Positions 1 through 5,758 of a stretch of DNA of 8,943 nt are shown here, piece by piece. The notes beneath the pieces were generated by a model. That model did not search any database, was not told where the DNA came from, and saw only the letters and a program-made list of their open reading frames with translations. The stretch is from NCBI GenBank assembly GCA_015661795.1, contig DQVJ01000289.1, forward strand, positions 1-8,943, written 5' to 3'. A program made the position numbers and the translations under genes. The first letter of the stretch is position 1, and every line of letters starts with the position of its first letter. Source of the stretch: Sulfurovum sp. (GTDB lineage: Bacteria > Campylobacterota > Campylobacteria > Campylobacterales > Sulfurovaceae).

Positions 1-1
1 T

Positions 2-445
2 ATTTATAACAAATTATCCAATTATTATCTATCTGCCAACTTTACTTACGCCAATTCTGAAGTGATCTTACAAAAGGAACAAGAGGGACTTTATACGACA
101 AACAATAGACAACTGCAAGGTTTGTCACAAACGGTTGCAAATATAGCGCTGTCTTATGAAGGAGAGGGGAGAAGCGTATTTGTTTCTTATAATAAAATGG
201 GAGAGAGAATCCGAAAAGTAGGTCTGATAGATGATCAAGATGAGTTTCCAGATTTTTATGAAGTTCCACCTGCTCTGGTAGATATAGTGTGGATAGAACA
301 ATTCCAAAATGGCTTAAGCTTTAAAACAAAGCTTGGCAACCTACTGGATGATGAGACTGTTTGGTATCAGGGGAGTACAAGAAATGTGACTAACAGATTT
401 AAAAACAGTAGAACATTTAGTTTTGAAGTTTCTTATAAGTATTAA
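2..445 (+). CDS. TonB-dependent outer-membrane receptor, C-terminal fragment
   Basis: The frame is open from the first complete codon at position 2 with no stop upstream, so this is the 3' end (147 codons) of a gene that begins outside the window. The fragment looks like the last strands of a TonB-dependent receptor beta-barrel. It has alternating polar/hydrophobic strands, a segment resembling the usual 'LQGLSxxxxNxxLxYE' and 'SYNKMGERI' barrel signature, then a 'VDIVWIEQFQNGLSFKTKLGNLLDD' type penultimate strand, split here as VDIVWIEQF and NGLSFKTKLGNLLDD. It ends in SFEVSYKY, with the C-terminal aromatic residue expected for outer-membrane assembly. The family imports large or scarce ligands with energy from TonB-ExbB-ExbD. 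The ligand cannot be read from this fragment; the nearby phosphatases suggest a phosphorus compound or their metal cofactor, which is inference. A GTG at 62 is internal, not the start. The response regulator follows after 33 bp, probably in the same operon. Confidence 0.85.
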   Translation: MYNKLSNYYLSANFTYANSEVILQKEQEGLYTTNNRQLQGLSQTVANIALSYEGEGRSVFVSYNKMGERIRKVGLIDDQDEFPDFYEVPPALVDIVWIEQFQNGLSFKTKLGNLLDDETVWYQGSTRNVTNRFKNSRTFSFEVSYKY

Positions 446-478
446 TGCATGGGTATTTAAATCAATAAAAAAGGTTTT

Positions 479-1174
479 ATGATGGCACATGATATGGAAT
501 CTGTGGCAACAGTCTTAATAATAGAAGATGATGTCGATATTTTAGAACTCGAAACATTTCATTTACTAAAAGATGGGTATAAGGTCATAGGTGTCAACTC
601 TACTAGTGAAGTAGAAGCCTTGTTGGAAAATGAAAATATTGATTTAATGTTGGTTGATCGTATGCTCCCTCGTGTAGAAGGTAGTGAGTTTATAGGTTAT
701 TTAAGAGATAAAGGCATTAATACTCCTGTCATGTTTGTTTCAGCAAAAGATAAAGATGAAGATATTGAAGAAGGGTATATTAGAGGTTGTGATGACTATT
801 TGAAAAAGCCTTTTAACATAAAGGAACTTTTGTATAGAGTAAAAGCTATTTTAAGACGTACCCATAACATACGGTATGATAGGGTATCTGGTAGAGACAT
901 TGTAATGGATTTAAATACAAGAAAAGCTTATATTCAAGATGAAGAAGTTTTTTTAACAAAATTGGAATTTGAACTACTCTCTTTGTTTATAAGCAATAAG
1001 CATAGGGCATTAGATAGAGAATTTTTACTCACTAATATATGGAAAAATCATCCTGATACACAAAAACGAACAGTCAACGTTACAATTAATCGACTTAGAA
1101 AAAAAATAGATCCAAAAGAAGAAAAAAATTATATTGTACCTGTACGAGGTATAGGGTATAAATTTAGTGAGTAA
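479..1174 (+). CDS. OmpR/PhoB-family response regulator (PhoB-like)
   Basis: This 231-residue protein has a full two-domain layout. The receiver domain (about residues 11-125) has the acidic pocket E16/D17, phospho-acceptor D60 in 'LVDRMLP', S88 in 'VSAKD', and K110 in 'DDYLKKPF'. The C-terminal winged helix (about 135-231) has 'LTKLEFELLSLF', then the recognition-helix segment 'KRTVNVTINRLRKKI' and the closing hairpin 'VRGIGYKF'. Both halves align by eye with E. coli PhoB ('DWMLP', 'ADDYITKPF', 'RTVDVHIRRLRKAL', 'VRGTGYRF'). All phosphorylation residues are intact, so it should act as a phosphorylation-dependent DNA-binding activator. The start ATG at 479 has AAGG at 471-474; a second ATG at 482 is better spaced (7 bp) and is equally possible. 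It lies 33 bp behind the TonB receptor. No histidine kinase is visible, so its partner is elsewhere or upstream. Control of the Pho genes downstream is inferred from context. Confidence 0.93.
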   Translation: MMAHDMESVATVLIIEDDVDILELETFHLLKDGYKVIGVNSTSEVEALLENENIDLMLVDRMLPRVEGSEFIGYLRDKGINTPVMFVSAKDKDEDIEEGYIRGCDDYLKKPFNIKELLYRVKAILRRTHNIRYDRVSGRDIVMDLNTRKAYIQDEEVFLTKLEFELLSLFISNKHRALDREFLLTNIWKNHPDTQKRTVNVTINRLRKKIDPKEEKNYIVPVRGIGYKFSE

Positions 1175-1230
1175 TCAAATTGTTATAGTACTGTGGTGAA
1201 TATGTTACCAAAGAATACTATGATGTTATC

Positions 1231-1346
1231 AGAAGGCTAACGGAGTCATACTGGACCTGTCTTCTCAAATACCCTCCCTCATCATAAGATATTATATTTG
1301 CCAATTCAACGTGCACTTTATGTCCAGATGATTCCGTTAGTTTTCT
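1231..1346. repeat. 116-bp fold-back element with ~25-bp imperfect inverted repeats
   Basis: The left arm at 1231-1256 (AGAAGGCTAACGGAG, then TCATACTGGAC) and the right arm at 1322-1346 are inverted repeats with 22 of 26 positions identical. The differences are one unpaired A and three G-to-A type changes. In a plus-strand RNA all three changes become G-U wobble pairs, so the stem is nearly complete on that strand; on the minus strand they would be A-C mismatches. The loop is 65 nt. The element is flanked by TATC at 1227-1230 and 1346-1349, which could be a short target duplication, although the last T also belongs to the right arm. It fills the convergent gap between the response regulator and the small HTH gene. 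It may be a miniature transposable element remnant, a structured RNA, or a long bidirectional terminator; I cannot decide between these. Confidence 0.7.
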
Positions 1347-1361
1347 ATCTTTATTGTATGT

Positions 1362-1634
1362 TTACTTTGCCTCGTGCTTATTTTTCTTTTTTGCAAAGCC
1401 AGCACCTTTTTTTCTTTTAGCTTGTAATTGAAGTTCTTCAACGATAGTACGATAGTCTAATCCTGCTTGGTGCATAGCTACAAAACAACTTACTGCCACT
1501 GCAATAGTGTTGGGGACTTCCCCTTTTTTCTTATATGATTGGATGTTTTTTTCACTTACCTTAATAAGTTTGCTAAATTTAGGAAGGCTTATTTCTGCGT
1601 CAAGTAATTTTTTTTTAAATTCAATAAATGTCAT
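1362..1634 (-). CDS. Small basic helix-turn-helix-like protein
   Basis: This is a 90-residue minus-strand protein with a good ribosome binding site (AAAGGAG, complement of 1639-1645, 4 bp before ATG). Residues 1-45 look like a lambda-repressor/XRE-type helix-turn-helix: 'LDAEISLPKFSKLIKVSEKNIQSYKKKGEVPN' follows the pattern of a helix, a turn with 'VSEKNIQSY' as recognition helix, and the 'G-x-VPN' that ends many such domains. Residues 46-68 form another predicted helix, and the tail (from about 72) is very basic (QAKRKKGAGFAKKKNKHEAK). It could be a small DNA-binding regulator. It is divergent from the histone-like gene, with 156 bp between the start codons, so it may regulate that gene or itself. 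A run of nine A residues lies within codons 9-11 and could be prone to slippage. The family assignment is by pattern only. Confidence 0.75.
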   Translation of the reverse strand: MTFIEFKKKLLDAEISLPKFSKLIKVSEKNIQSYKKKGEVPNTIAVAVSCFVAMHQAGLDYRTIVEELQLQAKRKKGAGFAKKKNKHEAK

Positions 1635-1702
1635 GTAACTCCTTTATAACCAAATTCTAACCAAGAATAATACCATAAAGTATAGAGAAACGATACCTAC
1701 TG

Positions 1703-1731
1703 TTGACATAATAACATAAAAAGTATATAAT
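1703..1731 (+). promoter_or_regulatory. Consensus sigma70 promoter of the histone-like gene
   Basis: TTGACA at 1703-1708 and TATAAT at 1726-1731 are separated by exactly 17 bp, a complete match to the sigma70 consensus. The expected start of transcription is near 1738, giving a leader of about 53 nt before the ATG at 1791. Campylobacterota promoters usually lack a conserved -35 box, so a perfect one here suggests very strong expression. Confidence 0.8.
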
Positions 1732-1739
1732 CACTATAT

Positions 1740-1764
1740 TATATTACTATTAGTAAGTAATATA
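1740..1764. promoter_or_regulatory. Palindrome just downstream of the predicted start site (operator or leader hairpin)
   Basis: TATATTACT at 1740-1748 and AGTAATATA at 1756-1764 form a perfect 9-bp inverted repeat with a 7-bp spacer. A second, nested palindrome (TTACT-ATT-AGTAA, 1744-1756) shares its left half. The site begins about two bases after the predicted transcription start and ends 14 bp before the AAGGAG ribosome binding site (1779-1784). That is where a repressor operator or a 5' stabilising hairpin would sit. The product of the divergent HTH gene is an obvious candidate ligand, but this is inference. Confidence 0.5.
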
Positions 1765-1790
1765 GTAAAAACTCATACAAGGAGCCACCC

Positions 1791-2042
1791 ATGGCAAAAG
1801 TGTTAAAGAAGAAGACGGTAAAGACAGTAGCTAAAAAAGTGACTAAAAAAGCAGTAGCTAAAAAAGACAGAAAAACAGTAGCAAAAAAAGTAACGAAAGC
1901 TATAGCTAAAAAAAAGCCTGCAACTAAAAAAGCAGCAAAAAAAGTAGCAAAAAAAGTAGTACTGAAAGTGACGAAGAAAAAAAAGCCTGCAACCAAAAAA
2001 GCAGTGAAGAAAAAATCTTCAGTAAAAAAAACTAAGAAATAA
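1791..2042 (+). CDS. Histone H1-like lysine-rich nucleoid protein
   Basis: This is an 83-residue protein with 38 lysines (46%), one aspartate and no glutamate; almost everything else is alanine, valine and threonine. It is built from short 'VAKKVTKKA'-type units and contains a longer duplicated unit, KKKPATKKA, at residues 40-48 and 63-71. This composition matches the C-terminal tail of eukaryotic histone H1 and bacterial H1-like proteins (chlamydial Hc1/Hc2, AlgP-like tails), which bind and compact DNA or RNA non-specifically. There is no globular domain. The ribosome binding site AAGGAG (1779-1784) is 6 bp before ATG. The gene has its own consensus promoter, leader palindrome and terminator, so it is a single-gene unit unrelated to the flanking Pho genes. 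Low-complexity sequence makes homology hard to prove, but the type is clear. Confidence 0.85.
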   Translation: MAKVLKKKTVKTVAKKVTKKAVAKKDRKTVAKKVTKAIAKKKPATKKAAKKVAKKVVLKVTKKKKPATKKAVKKKSSVKKTKK

Positions 2043-2049
2043 AACGATG

Positions 2050-2078
2050 AGAGATGGAATTTTTTCTATCTCTTTCTT
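2050..2078 (+). terminator. Rho-independent terminator of the histone-like gene
   Basis: AGAGATGGAA (2050-2059) pairs with TTCTATCTCT (2064-2073) around a TTTT loop, giving a 10-bp stem with one G-U pair. It is followed by the T-rich tail TTCTT (2074-2078) and starts 8 bp after the stop codon. It should separate this unit from phoX. Confidence 0.75.
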
Positions 2079-2135
2079 ATAATTCAAATGGCATTTTGAA
2101 CCTCCTTGTTCTACATTTTATAATCTCATCATATA

Positions 2136-2167
2136 TACAAACTATTACAAACTGATAACATTAAGAT
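2136..2167 (+). promoter_or_regulatory. Candidate phoX promoter with tandem TACAAACT repeats
   Basis: TACAAACT occurs twice in direct orientation, at 2136-2143 and 2146-2153, with a 10-bp period. A plausible -10 box TAAGAT (2162-2167) follows 8 bp later and no good -35 box is present, the arrangement of an activator-dependent promoter such as a Pho promoter. The repeat resembles, but does not match, the Campylobacter jejuni PhosR box as I recall it (GTTTC-N6-GTTTC, here GTTTG-N5-GTTTG on the minus strand). The assignment is tentative. Confidence 0.4.
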
Positions 2168-2259
2168 AAATAATTTATTGTAATCATTCTGTGATGCTCT
2201 TGCAACCTTTTTGTTACTGTTTTCAAGTACACTCTTCACATCATTTAAGAGGAGAAAAA

Positions 2260-4002
2260 ATGAAAAGAAATCTTATATTATCGGTAGCAGCGGCTTCGGC
2301 TTTAATGTTTATGGGGTGCAACAGTGACAGTGATGAAAAGGTAGAACCCTCAAACATCTCATTTTCTGAAGCACCAGTACCTACAAGTGACACACAAAAA
2401 AGAAGTATTTTAGCTTCAGATACCGTAACAGTTAATGGTAAAGAACATACCATTGGTTTTCATACAATCATAAGAAGTGGTGATGAAGTAGGTGGTGGCA
2501 CTTACGGTTTGGTTTATGACAAGAATGGTGATGCAGTTAAAGCAAAAGACGGGTCACTTAAAATCAGTAATTCAAATGACTTTTCATCATTGCTTACCTA
2601 TGGTGACAAAATATTTACAGTCACACACTTTGAAACACGCCCAGCAGCGATGTATATAACAGAGTTGAATCAAGACAAAACAACAGGTAAACTTACACCA
2701 AAATGGACAAAAAATATAGACTTTACTGCATTTAACGGTCTTTGGGTTCCCTGTGCTGGTTCTGTTACCCCTTGGGGAACCCATTTAGGTAGTGAGGAGT
2801 ACCCACCAGATGCAAGCAAGGTAGATGAAAATGGAAGTATAGGTTCGTACTATGATCCAATGGCTGATTATGTAGGAGGAGATTTAAAAGCATTAAATCC
2901 TTATGATTATGGATGGACACCTGAAGTAAAAGTTAAAAATGCACAGGGTGATGTAGAGGTATTTAAACACTATACCATGGGTAGATTTGCACATGAACTC
3001 GCCTATGTTATGCCAGATAAAAAAACAGTATATCTGTCAGATGATGGTACAAATGGCGTGTTTTATAAATTTGTAGCAGACAAAGCAGAAGATTTATCAG
3101 CTGGTACACTTTATGCTGCTAAATGGACGCAAACATCAGGCAAAGGTGGGGGAACTGCGAACATTACTTGGGTAGACCTAGGTCATGCAACAAATGCAGA
3201 GATAAAAGTAGCACTGGATGCGAAGAAGAAATTTGGTGACATCTTTACAGTGGTAGATAGAAATGCAGACAACACTTGTCCTTCAGGATTTACAGCTTCA
3301 AACTGGGCTGCTAAAAATGAGTGTCTAAAAATCAATGCAGGTATGGAGAAGATTGCTTCAAGACTTGAAAGTGGAAGATACGCTGGTATGAAAGGTGCAA
3401 CAGTAGAGTTTTCTAAAATGGAAGGTATCACGTATAACCCTCAGAAACAAGAGATGTATATGGCTATGAGTCGTACTGAAAAAGGTATGGAAGATAACAA
3501 ATATAAAAATGAAGCCAATGACAAATATGACAAAGGTGGAAGCAACGACATAAGACTTGAAGCTAGAAACCATTGTGGTGTTGTCTATAAGATGGCACTT
3601 GATGGATACAACATCACTACTATGGAATCGCTAGTAGAAGGTGTAGGTATGGAAAAAGATACACATGGAAACTCATGTACACTTGATGGTATCTCTATGC
3701 CAGACAATGTGACATTTATACCAAACACGGATACACTTATCATTGGTGAAGATACAAGCTACCACCAAAATGATATGATCTGGTCATACAACTTAACAAG
3801 TAAAAAGTTGACACGTATTCAGACAACACCATACGGATCTGAGACAACATCACCATATTACTACCCAGATGTAAATGGATTTGGGTACTTGATGAGTGTA
3901 GTACAGCATCCATTTGGAGAGAGTGATCAAGATAAACTTAATAGCCCTGATGAAAAGATGGGTTATACAGGTTATGTAGGACCATTTCCTGTTATTAAAT
4001 AA
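2260..4002 (+). CDS. phoX: PhoX-type (DUF839) alkaline phosphatase lipoprotein
   Basis: This 580-residue protein belongs to the PhoX/DUF839 beta-propeller family, monomeric phosphatases that release phosphate from organic phosphoesters using an Fe/Ca centre. Family signatures are present in order: 'CAGSVTPWGTHLGSEE' at 165-180 (C165 corresponds to the iron-ligand cysteine), 'GRFAHELAYVMP' at 241-252, 'YLSDDGTNGVFYKF' near 258-271, 'MEGITYNP' at 387-394 (E388 a likely metal ligand), 'PDNVTF' at 481-486 and 'VVQHPFGES' at 548-556. The start at 2260 is preferred because AAGAGGAG (2247-2254) lies 5 bp upstream and it gives a clean signal peptide (MKRNLIL..., lipobox FMGC, C20). The reading frame extends back to 2191, but that extension would bury the signal. 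Well-known PhoX enzymes use the Tat route; this one has a Sec-type lipoprotein signal without twin arginines. It is probably tethered in the periplasm or at the outer membrane. It is transcribed separately from the histone-like gene and is followed by a hairpin. Confidence 0.9.
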   Translation: MKRNLILSVAAASALMFMGCNSDSDEKVEPSNISFSEAPVPTSDTQKRSILASDTVTVNGKEHTIGFHTIIRSGDEVGGGTYGLVYDKNGDAVKAKDGSLKISNSNDFSSLLTYGDKIFTVTHFETRPAAMYITELNQDKTTGKLTPKWTKNIDFTAFNGLWVPCAGSVTPWGTHLGSEEYPPDASKVDENGSIGSYYDPMADYVGGDLKALNPYDYGWTPEVKVKNAQGDVEVFKHYTMGRFAHELAYVMPDKKTVYLSDDGTNGVFYKFVADKAEDLSAGTLYAAKWTQTSGKGGGTANITWVDLGHATNAEIKVALDAKKKFGDIFTVVDRNADNTCPSGFTASNWAAKNECLKINAGMEKIASRLESGRYAGMKGATVEFSKMEGITYNPQKQEMYMAMSRTEKGMEDNKYKNEANDKYDKGGSNDIRLEARNHCGVVYKMALDGYNITTMESLVEGVGMEKDTHGNSCTLDGISMPDNVTFIPNTDTLIIGEDTSYHQNDMIWSYNLTSKKLTRIQTTPYGSETTSPYYYPDVNGFGYLMSVVQHPFGESDQDKLNSPDEKMGYTGYVGPFPVIK

Positions 4003-4014
4003 GTGGAATTATTA

Positions 4015-4062
4015 CACATGTTAGTTCTACTCTTTTGTAGGGCTAATGTGCATAGATTTTTT
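4015..4062 (+). terminator. Terminator-like hairpin after phoX
   Basis: The arms CACATGTTAGTTCTAC (4015-4030) and GTAGGGCTAATGTG (4037-4050) fold into a stem of about 14 pairs, including two G-U pairs and a 2-nt bulge, with a 6-nt loop. Six T residues follow at 4057-4062, but after a 6-nt gap, so termination may be partial. Read-through into the cytochrome genes is possible. Confidence 0.6.
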
Positions 4063-4063
4063 A

Positions 4064-4099
4064 TATAGTGTGGAGATGTCTCTGCTGTCTCTATAGTGT
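4064..4099 (+). repeat. Nested direct repeats upstream of the di-heme gene
   Basis: TATAGTGT occurs at 4064-4071 and 4092-4099. Between and partly overlapping them, TGTCTCT occurs at 4077-4083 and 4086-4092, with a 9-bp period. They lie between the phoX hairpin and the ribosome binding site AAGGA (4102-4106). They may be a regulator site for the cytochrome pair or chance repeats in a short leader. Confidence 0.35.
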
Positions 4100-4112
4100 A
4101 TAAGGAATATAA

Positions 4113-5756
4113 ATGAAATTTTTAACAAAAACCACATTACTTAGCCTACTACTGGGCATGTCTTCTCTTTTTGCAAGCAGTAACCTTGTAGATGTTAAAA
4201 ACCGTCAGTTAAAGAACTATGCTTCAAATATACCAAGTCAGTGTTACACCAAAACTGAAGATGAAAACAAAAAGGTACATAATCCTTGTTTTGCCTGCCA
4301 TATCACTTCAAAAGAGCCAAACTATTTTGATGATTGGGATTTGCAAAAAGAGTATGCTTTTCCTGAAGATGCATTAAAAAACCGTTGGAAAAATCTTTTT
4401 AAAGATAGAACAAAAGAGGTCAATGCTATTTCTGATGATGAGATACTCACATATATAAGAAAAGATAATTATTTTGGAGAAGATGGCGAATTGACCTTAG
4501 CAAAGAAACTTCAAAACCTTCCAAAAGAGTGGGACATAGATGGTGACAAAAAATGGGATGGGTATATTCCTGATTGTTATTATAACTTTGATGAAGAAGG
4601 TTTCGATAGAGATACAAAAGGTGGCTATAGTGGTTGGAGAGCTTTTGGGTATTATCCGTTTTTAGGGACTTTTTGGCCAACCAATGGCTCTACAGATGAT
4701 GTACTTATCCGTCTGCCTATGGACTTTAGAAAAGATGAAAATGGTAGTTTTGACATAGAAACATACAAAGTAAATCTTGCCATAGTAGAGGCACTCATTA
4801 AACAAAAGAGTATCAATACAGATACGATAGATGAGAAAAAATATGGGGTAGATTTAAATAAAGATGGAAACCTAAGCAAAGCCAACCAAATTACTTTTGA
4901 CTATGACCCTTTAAATGGAAAACACATGAGTTACGTAGGACTTGCTAAAAAGAAAGGACATAAGATAGCCGCTGGGCTTTACCCTGAGGGAACAGAGTTC
5001 TTGCATTCGGTACGCTACATCGACATAGACGAAAAGAGTGGCATAAAAATGGCATCTCGCATGAAAGAGCTAAGGTATGGTAAAAAAGTGAACTGGGCAA
5101 CATATACAGACCATAAGGCGTTGGTAGAAGAGGAGTTAAAAGAGGCTCATGACTTTCCCGATAGACTTGAAGTTTTCATAGGAGACGCAGAACGTGGGGT
5201 GAGTAACAAAAGAGGGTGGAGATACCAAGGTTTCATCGAAGATGAAAATGGTGAACTGAGACCACAAACTTATGAAGAGAACCTCTTTTGCATAGGCTGT
5301 CATGCAAGTCTTGGGGCATTGGCAGATTCAACATTTGTCTACCAAAGAAAGTTTGAGCACGGAAGTTTCCAAAATGGATGGAGTCACTGGACACAAAAAG
5401 GTCTAAAAGGTATAGCTCAACCCAAAACACCTGATGGAAGAGATGAATACACCTTGTATTTAAAAGAAAATGGTGCAGGAGATGAGTTTAGAGAAAATGA
5501 TGAAGTGATAAAGAAATTCTTTGATGTAAACGGAACGCTTAAGATGAGTGAAGCAAATAAACTTAACAAAGATATGACACATCTTATTTTTCCTTCTCTT
5601 GCTAGAGCTTTAAAACTCAATAAAGCCTACAAGGTCATTGTAGATGAGCAGAGTTTTATTTATGGCAGAGATGCCACGGTTAAACCAGTGAAAAATGTGC
5701 ATAAAGAGCTGAAAGCAGATGAGAGTACGGGCATTACAAAACCTATAAGGTATTAG
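4113..5756 (+). CDS. Periplasmic di-heme c-type cytochrome of unknown family
   Basis: This is a 547-residue protein with a Sec signal peptide (cleavage likely after LFA, residue 21) and two covalent heme motifs, CFACH (59-63) and CIGCH (393-397), about 330 residues apart. I do not recognise a named family. Distinctive segments are 'NPCFACH' with a following 'PNYFDDWDLQ', 'GYIPDCYYNFDEEGFD' (150-165), 'GWRAFGYYPFLGTFWPTNGS' (174-193), and 'FCIGCHASLGALADSTF' (392-408). The repeated aromatics suggest a compact globular fold instead of strung heme domains. Two calcium-loop-like motifs occur: 'DIDGDKKWDG' (141-150) and 'DLNKDGNLS' (247-255), the latter a near-standard EF-hand/dockerin loop. The ribosome binding site AAGGA (4102-4106) is 6 bp from ATG. 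The stop codon is 2 bp from the start of the tri-heme peroxidase-family gene, so the two are almost certainly made together and may be redox partners or enzyme and substrate. A phosphate role is suggested only by position. Confidence 0.85.
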   Translation: MKFLTKTTLLSLLLGMSSLFASSNLVDVKNRQLKNYASNIPSQCYTKTEDENKKVHNPCFACHITSKEPNYFDDWDLQKEYAFPEDALKNRWKNLFKDRTKEVNAISDDEILTYIRKDNYFGEDGELTLAKKLQNLPKEWDIDGDKKWDGYIPDCYYNFDEEGFDRDTKGGYSGWRAFGYYPFLGTFWPTNGSTDDVLIRLPMDFRKDENGSFDIETYKVNLAIVEALIKQKSINTDTIDEKKYGVDLNKDGNLSKANQITFDYDPLNGKHMSYVGLAKKKGHKIAAGLYPEGTEFLHSVRYIDIDEKSGIKMASRMKELRYGKKVNWATYTDHKALVEEELKEAHDFPDRLEVFIGDAERGVSNKRGWRYQGFIEDENGELRPQTYEENLFCIGCHASLGALADSTFVYQRKFEHGSFQNGWSHWTQKGLKGIAQPKTPDGRDEYTLYLKENGAGDEFRENDEVIKKFFDVNGTLKMSEANKLNKDMTHLIFPSLARALKLNKAYKVIVDEQSFIYGRDATVKPVKNVHKELKADESTGITKPIRY

Positions 5757-5758
5757 CA

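Noticed and set aside
1213..1349. Short open minus-strand frame running through the fold-back element, possibly a transposase remnant
   Set aside because: Only about 40 codons, no convincing start, and no recognisable transposase motif; length is compatible with chance.
1739..1996. Minus-strand hydrophobic frame opposite the histone-like gene
   Set aside because: It is the mirror of lysine/alanine/valine codon repeats (Phe/Ala/Val-rich), with no supporting ribosome binding site; a shadow of the real gene.
2191..2259. N-terminal extension of the phoX frame back to 2191
   Set aside because: It would put about 23 residues in front of a clean lipoprotein signal, while AAGAGGAG at 2247-2254 is ideally placed for ATG at 2260.
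4113..5756. Assignment of the di-heme protein as a cytochrome c peroxidase
   Set aside because: The spacing of its heme motifs and the absence of the FWDGRA, GGR and VPTLRN signatures exclude it; those are in the next gene.
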